Below, in pieces: positions 9,201-16,970 of a stretch of 35,057 nt of DNA. The translations under genes were made by a program, and so were the position numbers. Numbering within the stretch: the stretch's first letter is position 1; each line of letters begins with the position of its first letter. Origin of the DNA: Micromonospora sp. HNM0581 (GTDB taxonomy: Bacteria; Actinomycetota; Actinomycetes; Mycobacteriales; Micromonosporaceae); contig NZ_JAASAD010000026.1 in NCBI RefSeq assembly GCF_012726175.1, forward strand, positions 1-35,057, given 5' to 3'. The notes under the pieces are model-generated. The model had not been told where the DNA came from. It ran no database searches and was given only the letters and a program-made list of their open reading frames with translations.

Positions 9201-10389
9201 GACCTGGGGTTGTCTGGTCCCTAAGCCTTCGCTCGCCAAGGACTGCCTGAAGGTCTACGGCGACTTCGCGTTGGCCGTCAAGAACCCGGTCATGTGTGAT
9301 GTGCCGGCCAACATGGACCGTGCCGACTGTCTGATGCTCGGCGACCTGAACACGTTCGTCGACGAAAACCCCGAGATGGTCCTGGACATGCTCCAGTTCG
9401 TGCTGATGGCGTGCGGTCTCGCGCCGGGGGCCGGCGAGGTGTGCGACGGAGTCGATGCGGCCGTCTCGTTCGCTCGCGGCGACTGGGTCGGTGGTCTGCT
9501 CGGGCTAGGCGCCATGGTGCCGGTCCTCGGCTACGGCGCTACCAGCGTCAAGGGTGGACGTGCCGCCGACAAACTCCGGGACATCAACAAGGTCATCGAG
9601 GCACTTTCCAAGTGCAACAGCTTCGCCCCCGGCACGCGGGTGCTTCTGGCGAACGGAAAGACCAAGCGCATTGAGGACGTCAAGAAGGACGACCTCGTGC
9701 TCGCCACCGATCCACGATCGGGCCGTACGGCAGCGAAACCGGTGAACGGGACCATCTACGGCATCGGCGAGAAGCGGCTTGTCGACCTGACCTTCGACCT
9801 CGACGGGGCCGGGGACGGGGACGGCATGCTCACCGCAACCACCAACCATCCCTTCTGGGCTCCGGACTCGAACGCCTGGGTCGACGCCGGCTCGTTGACT
9901 CCGGGGCAATGGGTTCATACCTCAAGTGGGATCCGGGTGAAGGTGGCGGCGATCGCCGCACGCACCGCCAGCGCGGAGGTCTACAACCTCAGCGTCGCTG
10001 ACTTCCAGACGTTCTACGTTGTCGTCGGGGACACCTCCGTCCTGGTGCACAACTCCGGCATCTGCGGAAACCGCGTTGTCGCCCAGGGAGACTGGCAACA
10101 CGTGCTTGACCGCCACCGGCATGGTGGCAAACTGGTCGACGACGAGGCCGGTCTCTTCGTCGGCAAGGAAAAATTGGTCCGGCAGCGCGTGGTGGACACA
10201 ATCAACCGCGGCACTCCGAGGAACAACACCAACGACCCGATAACCAACGAGCCTCGCCCAGGAAAGATCTTCGAGTGGGACTTTGGTCAAAAGGTTGGAG
10301 AAAGCGGGAAGGCCAACGGCCGTACGGAGTTGACCAAGGTGTGTGTGGTGGTCAATGAAGACAAGCTTGTGACGGCCTACCCGTGCTAG
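6235..10389 (+). CDS. Polymorphic toxin: ALF repeats, coiled coil, Hint, C-terminal toxin
   Basis: A secreted giant toxin of about 1,384 residues. The frame is open from 6103, but GTG 6235 (or 6238) after GGGGG directly precedes an Arg-rich, hydrophobic signal peptide (LAALLVLVLVGTLLHPGLP). Order: four ALF-type repeats (6410-6960; AALxGSxxxLRxFL pattern); an Ala/Lys/Glu/Arg coiled coil (~6960-7960); four more ALF-like repeats (~8080-8640); a second coiled coil (~8640-9150); a Cys-rich hydrophobic pre-toxin region; and a Hint domain from Cys at 9613 (CNSFAPGTRVLL) through TTNHPFW to VLVHNS (His-Asn at 10048-10053). Hint self-cleavage would free a ~111-residue toxin with a WQHVLDRH motif and the ending LVTAYPC. 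This resembles BECR-fold RNase toxins, but I cannot name the family. The candidate immunity gene starts 26 bases after the stop. Confidence 0.88.
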   Translation: MVSERSVHAALLRRRRVDRVGGGRLAALLVLVLVGTLLHPGLPATAEVPPPPSREWTTAYLFSGGPSVRRAAEAALLGSEEDLRLFRDELREQAQQVDDRAAAQVLAGMDGPAMRAAALQALAGNPQEVRVFVSGGWEVAWASDERVRAYRLVESGGPTMRRAAEQALAGTPEQLRDFLAEGRHAAQVADDRLAVTRMLTGGSNNSGPVLDAAAQEALVGSAEQLREFLDSGQFVARARDQELASIRSLTEQAKQASETTARESLAATEASIRAANAADEAKKAAETAAAETAAAGGAARNASAAAARAADAAGDAAHAARDAVAASNASMRAARVAADAARKATTAASLTAQAASRAQRAAADARTDAGKAAAARLAAQQARDAAAKARELDQVKAQRDRALAQAKAAATAAKNASADANAAARAADEAAGHAGVSEKEAQRARDAAARAEREAAAAARAADRAYALAERAARESDKAFAYAAQAAQHAEAAATAAEAAAAAAGEAGKAAEESAKHAAAAATAANIAVEAANQAVELEALARQEDQGRRDEAKAQGVQAAQDALADEQAQQADAGAIATWNRKLLWDTAEEDRVDPATRLLLNEATAPGVPTEVVLDGGRRAALALITTGGDWTRAAAEEALSGGEVELRSWLTSGRQFSVGQDDRARVWHLIDTLPDGNEKSAARTALAGDDAAVQQFLRTRSHVGKYAKDRQAIYKILETAGPALRAAAEAALAGTPMDAHNFLRSGQYPARTADERREIYAVMDAGGPEVDAAGDVALAGPASYVSYFLTAGRYEAAKRDMEQAAHVAAVQALIQEAQQYAQSALAEAAEAKRVAAVAAGQAADAARYAQDAINNANNAQTYANQAAQSALAAKASADQAAQSAAIARNAANSAQASADAAAQSATTASAAARRARADSEAAYQASWDARQAAQAAGQDALAADLAAKEAARIYTTRLKEYEQQRRSVEPGSGSDGVGTAADEHKTWGCLVPKPSLAKDCLKVYGDFALAVKNPVMCDVPANMDRADCLMLGDLNTFVDENPEMVLDMLQFVLMACGLAPGAGEVCDGVDAAVSFARGDWVGGLLGLGAMVPVLGYGATSVKGGRAADKLRDINKVIEALSKCNSFAPGTRVLLANGKTKRIEDVKKDDLVLATDPRSGRTAAKPVNGTIYGIGEKRLVDLTFDLDGAGDGDGMLTATTNHPFWAPDSNAWVDAGSLTPGQWVHTSSGIRVKVAAIAARTASAEVYNLSVADFQTFYVVVGDTSVLVHNSGICGNRVVAQGDWQHVLDRHRHGGKLVDDEAGLFVGKEKLVRQRVVDTINRGTPRNNTNDPITNEPRPGKIFEWDFGQKVGESGKANGRTELTKVCVVVNEDKLVTAYPC

Positions 10390-10415
10390 ACGCCGACCCA
10401 TCGGAAAGGACGAAC

Positions 10416-10886
10416 ATGATTCGACTGACATTTTCCGTCCCCGAGACCGGGTCTCCCTGGCGGGACACGTGGCGGCTGCCGGATGGTTCCGACCCCGCCT
10501 CCGTAACAGAAACGGATCTCCGCTACAAGCACTTCGGAGCCCAGGTGGAGTTCGTCATCGACGACATGACGGTCATCTCCAAGGCGGGCCACGTGACGTT
10601 GGTGGATCTCGCGCTTTCCTTTCAGAGCGCCGAGCGGAGGCTCTCCTCCGGAGAGGACGCAGCGTTCGGATTCACCGAACGCCACGAGGTTATCCGGCTC
10701 CACGGACCAGGCTCCCTTCTATCAATCACGTCATCAGTGAAACCAGGAACCGCCCAAGTGTCAAGAAACGAGCTGACTCCTGAGCTTGCGGCGTTCCGGG
10801 AATCCGTCTATCAAGCTTTGATCAACGAAGTACCTGGTCTCCAGGGGAATCCCGTCGTCCAAAGACTTCGATCGGCAGCGTCATGA
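10416..10886 (+). CDS. Candidate immunity protein
   Basis: A 156-residue soluble protein, unrecognised, starting at ATG 10416 with a good GGAAAGG site 6 bases upstream; an in-frame upstream GTG-like extension to 10383 overlaps the toxin and is less likely. It has no signal peptide or membrane segment, which fits a cytoplasmic inhibitor. Its position, 26 bases after a Hint-processed toxin and on the same strand, is the standard place for the immunity gene of a polymorphic toxin. Visible features are WRDTWRLPDGSDP, a hydrophobic core strand VEFVIDDMTVI, and a C-terminal helix ending VVQRLRSAAS. The immunity role is inferred from location only. Confidence 0.6.
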   Translation: MIRLTFSVPETGSPWRDTWRLPDGSDPASVTETDLRYKHFGAQVEFVIDDMTVISKAGHVTLVDLALSFQSAERRLSSGEDAAFGFTERHEVIRLHGPGSLLSITSSVKPGTAQVSRNELTPELAAFRESVYQALINEVPGLQGNPVVQRLRSAAS

Positions 10887-11002
10887 GCGCAACCAGCCGC
10901 CTCCCGGTGGTCCTCTCAACGGCATCCCTTTCAAGCTGAACTTGGGTCTCTGACTGTTTCGTCGGCGTCCCGGCCGGACGGCCGACCAGCACTTCGATCG
11001 AC

Positions 11003-11515
11003 ATGGAGAACAACGTGAAGGTGTGGGCAGGGCTCGGAGCAGCGGTAGTGCTGACCGCCGGCGTGATGTTCGTGACTACCGGTGGCTCGACCGCGGCGGA
11101 CACCCAGCCGTCGCTGGAGGAGGATTTCACCCACCCCGGTGCCGCGCGCATCCTTGAGGAGCATGGTCTGGAGGTCTTCAAGGGCGACGGTCGCATCTGG
11201 TTCGACACATCGCGCACATTCGATACCGGGCCGCAGTGCGCAGTCGGCGACGTCCAGGTGGAGCAGCTGCTCGACGCGCCGCCGTACGGGATCTGGTACT
11301 GCTTCAAAACCAAGGGAACTGATGGCTACCTGACCCTCAAGGTGCCGGGGACGTTCGGCGTGCGTGGCGGCAACCAACCGCTCACGGCAAAGGCGGAGTT
11401 GCCCGACGGCGTGGAGACCTTCAACATCGGCGCGAACCAGTCCGTCCCGATCAGGCCCGGATCTGGCGACGACATGCCTCAGGCCATCCTCGTCGAGCTG
11501 CGTCTGGCTGGCTAA
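11003..11515 (+). CDS. Small membrane-anchored or secreted protein
   Basis: A 170-residue protein not recognised as a family. Residues ~5-28 form one hydrophobic segment (VWAGLGAAVVLTAGVMFVTT) that could be a signal peptide or an anchor. The rest is a polar extracytoplasmic domain with two cysteines (QCAVGDVQ and WYCFKTKG) that could form a disulfide, plus a β-rich C-terminus ending ILVELRLAG. The ATG at 11003 is used; GTG at 11015 is an alternative. It lies 116 bases after the immunity gene and before a strong hairpin, so it may close the toxin transcription unit. A role in toxin export or protection cannot be shown from sequence. Confidence 0.6.
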   Translation: MENNVKVWAGLGAAVVLTAGVMFVTTGGSTAADTQPSLEEDFTHPGAARILEEHGLEVFKGDGRIWFDTSRTFDTGPQCAVGDVQVEQLLDAPPYGIWYCFKTKGTDGYLTLKVPGTFGVRGGNQPLTAKAELPDGVETFNIGANQSVPIRPGSGDDMPQAILVELRLAG

Positions 11516-11526
11516 CCGGCACGGAC

Positions 11527-11553
11527 GGGCCGGGCGCCGACGCCGCCCGGCCC
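11527..11553 (+). terminator. GC-rich hairpin terminator
   Basis: A perfect 10-bp stem, GGGCCGGGCG (11527-11536) with CGCCCGGCCC (11544-11553), and a 7-base loop, starting 11 bases after the stop of the gene ending at 11515. It has no T tract, as is usual for actinobacterial terminators. More G/C-rich dyads follow to about 11610. It separates the rightward toxin unit from the leftward glycosyltransferase genes. Confidence 0.65.
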
Positions 11554-11794
11554 GGGCCTGACGACGAAAGGGCCCGGCCGACGGCGAGCCGTCCGTCCGG
11601 CCGTGAAGGCCAGGGAAGTCAGAGCCGGGACGAGGTAGCGCAGACCGGATAGTCGGCTTCGAGTAGTCACGCCAATCCCGGGCTCAAGTCTGCGCCCACA
11701 GCCTGGTTTGCATTATTCCGTCCATTAGGAGACGGTCCGACCAGGAGCTCCGCGAAGGCCTGATCCATATCGCCAGACCACAGGGACCTCAGAG

Positions 11795-14236
11795 TCACCG
11801 TAGTTCGTGAATGGTGACCGGGCCGGCGGTGTAGCGGACCGCGGCCAGTCTGGCCAGATCTGGTGAGACCGGCCCGGCGTTGGGGTCGGCGAGCAGCCAA
11901 CGCACCCCGTAGGCGTCGCGCAGCCGGGCCAGGTCGGCGGGGTTGGGGGCGGTGAAGATCCGCTCGTTGAGGGCGAACAGCGTCGGGTCGGGTGCGGGCT
12001 GTTGCGGGTAGCGGAGACCGCCGCGGCCGTGGGCGGCGAGGGTGGCGTCGGCGTAGCCCCAGCTTTCGACGACCGTCCGGCGGCCGCCCAGTCCGGTCAC
12101 CCAGTAGGCGCGCGCGTCGCAGTGTGGCGTGGTGCGTACCGGGCGGCAGTGCACGTTGGTGGCGACGACGTCGTCGGGGTCGGTGTGCTGGTTGAGCCAG
12201 AGTGCGGCGTGCATCTCGGCTTCGGTGACCACGAGCTGTGGGTTGATCGCGCCGAGGGGGTCTTCGCGGACCATCACCTGCCGGACGGAGATGTCTACTC
12301 CGGTGGCGAGGCTCGCGCCGGCCAGCGCGGCGACCACGCCGGCGAGCGCCGACCGGCTGAGTAGTGTCACCAGCGCTGGTCGGCCCAGTCGCCGGAGCAG
12401 GGCGGCGCGGCGCCCGGCGGCGGACGCACGGGGTGACCGGAGGAGCAGCGCCTGCACCGCCACGGCGAGCAGGGCGGCGATCCCGATCAGGGCGGCGTAC
12501 CGGGCGGCGGACCAGCCGAGCGTGGTGAGCCAGCTGTGGGCGGTGGTGATGCGGATGGACTCGACGGCGCGCTGCGCCTGGTTCAGTATCGGGGGCGACG
12601 TGAGTGGCGGGGCGAGGAGTTGGGTGAGCACGCCGAGGACGCCGGCTGCGGCGAGCACCGGCCACCGCACCTGGGTTCGGGCCAGGAACCAGCCGGCGGC
12701 CAGGGCGCCGAATCCGATGACGGGTAGCCAGAAGTAGACCTGGCTGGCGGAGGGGTGGTAGGTCAGCCAGGCGAGGGTGAGTCCGGCGGCGACGGCGCCG
12801 GACAACAGCCAGGCGACCGGGTCGCGTCGGGTGGGTGTGGTGAGCAGCAGCCCGCCGGCCAGTCGGGGCGTCTGCCGCAGCAGCCATGAGCCGAACAGGG
12901 CCGCGGCCAGCAGCCACGCGGCGTTCCCCCCGGCTTCGGCCAGCCCTGGCGGCAGCAGGCCGCCGAACTGGGCGCCTTCGAGCGCGCCGTATGTCTGCTG
13001 GTAGGGCAGCAGGTGACGGATGAGGCCGAGTGCCTGGGCGTGTAGTGTGCCGGCACCGCCGCCGGCGAACAGCCGGTAGCCGACGACCATCGCCGCGACC
13101 AGTGTGGCCAGCAGGGCGAACACCCGCCAGGGCACCCGGCGGTGGCGTATCCAGGCGGCCAGCGCGGCGAGGCCGAGGCCGGCGATCAGTGGCGGCAGTG
13201 CGCTGGATTTTGCGCCCGCGCAGGCCAGGCCGAGCGCCGGAACCAGCACCCAGGCCGCGCCGAGGGCACGTCCTTGCAAGACGTGTACGCAGAGCGCGGC
13301 GAGCAGCATCAGCAACGGCAGCGCGTAGGTCTGGGAGAGGCTGGCGTACGACAGTGCACTGGTCCACGGGATGTCCAGCGGCGAGCCGAGCGTGGGTGAC
13401 GCACCGAGGTATCCGACGGCGGCGGCCAGCGGCCCGACCCACCAGCGTCCGGCCAGTTCGCGGGCCAGGCCGGCGGTGACCAGCGCCGCCACCCAGGCGA
13501 CGGGCACCACCCATAGCCGTAGCAGCACCGTCGCCGGTGGCACGCCGGTGATCATGCTGGCGCTGGCGACGTGCGCGTCAGACAGGTAGTGGTAGCGCAG
13601 CGGCTCCCCGGCCAGGTGCGGCAACGTGAAGGGCATGTCCCGGGTGAGTTCGTGCACCAGCCCCAGGTGGTAGAGCAGATCCGGGTAATAGGCGTAGTTC
13701 GCCGGCGGCAGCGGCAGCATCCGCCAGTTGGCAAACCCCCACAAGGCGATCAGCAGCAGCACCGCGCAGATCGCCCAGTGCCAGGCCACCGGCAACCGGC
13801 GGCCAGCCCCGGTGCGCCAGTGCCGACGCAGCCGGGGCACCGCGAGGAAAGCCACCAGCACCGGCAGCGGCCACCAGCGCAGCAAATGTTGGCCGCCGGT
13901 CGCGGCAGCGAGCGCCCAAGCGGCGAGTTCGAGCAGCAGACCGGTGGCCGCGCCGTAGCCGAGATCCTCGGGGAGATTGCCACGGCTACCGCGCAGCGCC
14001 CGATGCACCAGTGTCCCGGGCAGCACCACCGCCAACGCCCAGTACGCCACGAACGCGCCGACATCGACCGCCGGTATCCCGCCACGCCACCACACGACCG
14101 GCAGCACGGCGAGCACGACCAGCCACGGCAGCACTACCGCGAATCGGCGCAGGACCCACAGGCGAGCCGGCTCAGGGGGATGGGCCGCGATCATCGGTAC
14201 CACCCCGACGCGTGCTGTCGTCGAGTCCGCCCCCAC
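11795..14236 (-). CDS. Large polytopic membrane protein, GT-C-like
   Basis: An 813-residue integral membrane protein with about 14-16 hydrophobic helices and an extracytoplasmic C-terminal domain of ~150 residues. Between the early helices is a long loop with PANYAYYPDLLYHLGLVHELTRDMP, and the pattern of acidic residues in the first loop is typical of GT-C sugar transferases that use polyprenyl-phosphate sugars. The C-terminal part (HAALWLNQHTDPDDVVATN, then ESWGYAD and FALNERIF) resembles the soluble tail of such actinobacterial proteins. The upstream neighbour on the same strand, 78 bases away, is a GT2 enzyme of the type that makes lipid-linked sugars, so the pair may decorate an envelope glycan or protein. 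GTG 14236 is the listed start; ATG 14194 (MIAAHPPEP) is also plausible. The exact transferase activity is not proven. Confidence 0.75.
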   Translation of the reverse strand: MGADSTTARVGVVPMIAAHPPEPARLWVLRRFAVVLPWLVVLAVLPVVWWRGGIPAVDVGAFVAYWALAVVLPGTLVHRALRGSRGNLPEDLGYGAATGLLLELAAWALAAATGGQHLLRWWPLPVLVAFLAVPRLRRHWRTGAGRRLPVAWHWAICAVLLLIALWGFANWRMLPLPPANYAYYPDLLYHLGLVHELTRDMPFTLPHLAGEPLRYHYLSDAHVASASMITGVPPATVLLRLWVVPVAWVAALVTAGLARELAGRWWVGPLAAAVGYLGASPTLGSPLDIPWTSALSYASLSQTYALPLLMLLAALCVHVLQGRALGAAWVLVPALGLACAGAKSSALPPLIAGLGLAALAAWIRHRRVPWRVFALLATLVAAMVVGYRLFAGGGAGTLHAQALGLIRHLLPYQQTYGALEGAQFGGLLPPGLAEAGGNAAWLLAAALFGSWLLRQTPRLAGGLLLTTPTRRDPVAWLLSGAVAAGLTLAWLTYHPSASQVYFWLPVIGFGALAAGWFLARTQVRWPVLAAAGVLGVLTQLLAPPLTSPPILNQAQRAVESIRITTAHSWLTTLGWSAARYAALIGIAALLAVAVQALLLRSPRASAAGRRAALLRRLGRPALVTLLSRSALAGVVAALAGASLATGVDISVRQVMVREDPLGAINPQLVVTEAEMHAALWLNQHTDPDDVVATNVHCRPVRTTPHCDARAYWVTGLGGRRTVVESWGYADATLAAHGRGGLRYPQQPAPDPTLFALNERIFTAPNPADLARLRDAYGVRWLLADPNAGPVSPDLARLAAVRYTAGPVTIHELR

Positions 14237-14314
14237 CGGCCGCCAGCCGGGCAGCCGGGCGGTGTCGGTTTCAACGTACGAGTCCGTGCCGAGGGGCAGA
14301 CCGGTAGCTGTGCC

Positions 14315-15322
14315 TCAGCCACGGGCGGCAGCGACCGGGCGGCCGTTGACCGCCTGAGGCTCCGACGCGGCGGACGGTTCGTCGGCGGTGTCCGAGCCGA
14401 TGTGGAACGTCGGCCGGTTCTGCACGGTGGCGTAGATCCGCCCGACGTACTCGCCGAGCAGGCCCAGACAGACCAGCTGCACCCCGCCGAACAGCAGCAC
14501 CGCGACGAACAGCGACGTCCAGCCGGGGATCGTCGCCCCACGCAGGTGCCCGACGACACCGAACACGATCAGCGCCAGACAGGCCACGAAGCTACCCGCA
14601 CCCAGCCAGGTGGCCAGCCGCAACGGCGCGGCGGAGAAGTTCGCGACGCTGTCCCACGCCAATGCGACCATCTTCGGCAGCGGATACTTCGTCTCTCCGG
14701 CATACCGGGCCTCGCGTACGTAGCGGACCTCGGCGCTGGAGAAGCCGAGCGCCGGCACCAGCAGCCGGTAGACCGGCGCACGTTCGGGTAGCTGACGCAG
14801 CGTCTGGACCACCTCGCGGCTGACCATCCGGAAATCACCTGCCTGCGCCGGCACCTCGGCACCGACGATCCGCCGCATCAACCGGTAATACGCCCGTGCG
14901 GTGTGCCGCTTGAAGAACGTGTCGGTACTGCGGTCGCCGCGTACCCCGTACACCACGTCGGCGCCGGCCCGCGCGTGCCGCAACATCTCGACGATCGTCT
15001 CCGGCGGGTCCTGCAGGTCGGCGTCGAGGCTGACCACCCACCGCCCACGAGCCCGATGCAGGCCGGCGGTCAGCGCCGCCTGGTGACCGCTGTTGCGGCG
15101 CAGTCGCACGATCCGCAACTGCGGCCAGTCCCGGGCCTGCCCGGTGAGCAGCGCGACGGTGGCGTCCCGGCTGCCGTCGTCTACAGCCACCACCTCGTAG
15201 TCGGCGTGCAGGCCGTCGAGCACCGGCCGGAGCCGGGCGACGAGGCCGGCGATCACGGCCTCTTCGTTGTACATCGGGACGACCACGGACAGCGTGATCT
15301 CCCCGACTGACTCTGATGCCAT
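14315..15322 (-). CDS. GT2 glycosyltransferase, polyprenyl-phosphate type
   Basis: A 335-residue family 2 glycosyltransferase like DPM1/GtrB/ArnC enzymes, which transfer a sugar from a nucleotide donor to polyprenyl phosphate at the inner membrane face. Motifs: SVVVPMYNEE (N-terminal nucleotide-binding strand), VAVDDGSRD, and LDADLQDPPE (metal-binding DxD), GDFRMVSR, then two C-terminal membrane helices (about residues 240-300; LATWLGAGSFVACLALIVFGV and LFVAVLLFGGVQLVCLGLLG) and the conserved GEYVGRIY segment just after. The frame is intact. ATG 15322 has a GGGG-containing purine stretch upstream. It probably heads a two-gene unit with the membrane protein at 11795-14236, supplying its lipid-linked sugar. 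The sugar is unknown. Confidence 0.92.
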   Translation of the reverse strand: MASESVGEITLSVVVPMYNEEAVIAGLVARLRPVLDGLHADYEVVAVDDGSRDATVALLTGQARDWPQLRIVRLRRNSGHQAALTAGLHRARGRWVVSLDADLQDPPETIVEMLRHARAGADVVYGVRGDRSTDTFFKRHTARAYYRLMRRIVGAEVPAQAGDFRMVSREVVQTLRQLPERAPVYRLLVPALGFSSAEVRYVREARYAGETKYPLPKMVALAWDSVANFSAAPLRLATWLGAGSFVACLALIVFGVVGHLRGATIPGWTSLFVAVLLFGGVQLVCLGLLGEYVGRIYATVQNRPTFHIGSDTADEPSAASEPQAVNGRPVAAARG

Positions 15323-16129
15323 TGTTTGCCGGCCCCGTTCCCGGACGTAGAAGCCACTGGTTCCAACGTGTGCAGGCGCTCACCTTTGCCTGACCGGACA
15401 ACGCACACCTGGCGCCGCCGTGAACGGCCGGTGAATGGCGGTCAGCGCTCCAGGATCACCAGCCGCAGGTGAAGATCAACATTGATGGACGACGCAGGAC
15501 AAGGTCCCGCGCGGCGCCGTCATCGCCGTGTATCGACGAAATGGTGGATCCGCGTCGCCCTGCGCGGACCGCGCGGATCCGCCTGTAGCCGCCTGGTCCG
15601 ACGGTGACGAGGAATCACCACACGGCGTGCACTGGCAGGCGCACCGCTGGCGTGATGGACGGCAGGACGCCCGATCGTGTGGCTCGACCACGAGACCGAC
15701 GCCGACCCGGCGACGGGTCGCCACACCACCCACAACCGGCGTTGCTGCACCACGCCGATTCGCGCCATGGGACTGACCGACATCGACCTCGCTGCAGTGG
15801 GTCAATCGCTTGACCACGGAGACGAAGCCGCTTGACCTTCCCGCGCACAACTGTCCTGTTCGTGCCTGACAGTGCGGGGGATCTGGCGTCCTGTCCAGGT
15901 CAGGCCGGCAGTGACGGTGTGATCGGGGTACCCGATGCTGCAGCTGGTTGCCGGCCCTCGGGAGCACGACCGCAGCGAACAGCAACCGGTCGACCCTCAG
16001 CGGAAAGGCACTGGCGCGTAGAACTACAACGAGTTCCCGATCTTCCTCGGCCCGCCGGGTAATGCCGTTCTGCTAGGTTACTGTCCATGCGTCACGCCGA
16101 TTTCCGGCGCGAATGCCGCGCGATGGGGT
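15323..16129. other. Long gap without a convincing gene
   Basis: About 800 bases with no frame that looks like a whole gene. A plus-strand stretch at about 15675-15835 reads plausibly as coding (IVWLDHETDADPATG, then MGLTDIDLAAVGQSL) and ends in a stop at 15833-15835, but it has no recognisable family and no clear start. It may be the tail of a decayed gene. The right end runs into the T-arm-like palindrome at 16124-16141. Confidence 0.5.
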
Positions 16130-16141
16130 TCAGATCCCCCC
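16124..16141 (+). other. T-arm-like palindrome, possible attachment-site remnant
   Basis: TGGGG-TTCAGAT-CCCCC looks like the T-arm of a tRNA (5-bp stem, 7-base TTC loop), although the usual A after TTCR is G here. No matching acceptor, D or anticodon arms lie upstream, so this is not a tRNA gene. It overlaps the 3' end of a recombinase remnant. Integrase genes often end beside the tRNA-derived sequence at which they integrated. The link is inference. Confidence 0.35.
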
Positions 16142-16471
16142 TCGGACACGTACAGTTACCCCACAGTAATCAGCGTCGGGCTTAGCCTCGACGCTGATTT
16201 TGTTTTCACCGGGGTTGTAGGTGAGGGCGAGCCGTAGCTCGCGGTAGATGGTGCTCTTGTCCTCGCTGTGGGCGTTGCGCAGGGTGGTGCGGACGTCGTC
16301 GAGGCTGCCGACGAGGTGTCGGATGTCGTCCTCGGTGAGGCGACCGGGAGCCTGTTTCTGTGCTGTCGCCTGGTGGCGTTGGGCGAGGGCCCTGTCTGTC
16401 AGGGTGAGTTGAGGCCAGCGGTTCATAGCAAGTCCGCCGGACAGGGCGAGTTCAGGATCGAGAAGCGTTGA
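16130..16471 (-). pseudogene. Serine recombinase, C-terminal stump
   Basis: Only the last ~100 residues of a large serine recombinase/integrase remain. The segment LTEDDIRHLVGSLDDVRTTL, then SEDKSTIYRELRLALTYNPG and a final VRVRGGI, matches the C-terminal region of actinobacterial recombinases, where an ALVxxLGD(I/L)VxxLRDADPxDKAEVYRxLGLRLTY pattern precedes the end. The catalytic Ser domain and zinc region are absent. The frame is open from 16471 (stop at 16472-16474), and the apparent ATG at 16426 is simply the first Met within the stump. The 5' part has been removed where the IS3-type OrfA now begins. The 3' end lies in the T-arm-like palindrome and a run of six C, so its final residues may be frameshifted. 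Confidence 0.65.
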
Positions 16472-16509
16472 CTACTGCTGTTGACATGGTCGTGGCCCAG
16501 GATGGGGTC

Positions 16510-16857
16510 ATGAGTCGCAAGAAGGGCCCGCGTTCGGGCGGGCCGCGGGCCCGCCGGAACTTCACCCCGGGGCAGAAACTGGAACTCCTCGCCGGCTACG
16601 AGCAGGCCGTCGCGGCCGGTGAGGGCGGGGCGTTCCTGCGGCGGGAGGGCTTGTACTCGTCGTTGATGACCGAGTGGCGCCGGGCCCGTGATGCCGGGCT
16701 GTTGCAGGGCAAACCGGCCGGCCAGACGGTCGGTCGGCCGTCGGCGGAGCAGGCGGAGATCGCCCGGCTGCGCCGTGAGCTGCAGCTGGCGCAGGCGAAG
16801 CTGGCGCGCACGGAGACGGCGTTGACGATCATGGGAAAACCGCCTTCGATCTTGTAG
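16510..16857 (+). pseudogene. IS3-type OrfA, orphan and truncated
   Basis: OrfA of IS3-family elements carries a helix-turn-helix domain and normally works with OrfB, the DDE catalytic part. Seen: RRNFTPGQKLELLAGYEQAV, EGLYSSLMTEWRRARDAGLL and a coiled-coil leucine zipper (EIARLRRELQLAQAKLARTE), then IMGKPPSIL and a stop. Relatives continue IMGKxHALLExLSE and lead into OrfB. No OrfB follows, since the next 110 bases are non-coding and then an unrelated gene ends. The ATG at 16510 is preceded by GGATGGGG; the frame extends further 5' to 16468. It is a fragment and cannot transpose by itself. Confidence 0.75.
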
Positions 16858-16970
16858 TCCTCACAAACACATAATCGTCAGGCGACTGCGTCCACGTTGC
16901 ACACCCTCACCACCGCATCCCGCCGGGTCAGACCGCCAATGGCGGCTGCCGTACGAGCCGCGAAGGGCCG

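Noticed and set aside
11667..13514. A 615-codon minus-strand frame overlapping the GT-C-like gene
   Set aside because: Arg-rich out-of-frame reading of the same strand; the 813-residue frame has clear membrane helices.
15476..15985. A 169-codon minus-strand frame in the long gap
   Set aside because: No motifs, no ribosome site and composition like other shadow frames.
16110..16150. A tRNA gene
   Set aside because: Only a T-arm-like palindrome is present; no acceptor, D or anticodon arms match upstream, and the T-loop lacks the usual A58.
16830..16870. Programmed frameshift between OrfA and OrfB of an IS3 element
   Set aside because: The GGGAAAA stretch is short and no OrfB frame follows; OrfA is simply truncated.
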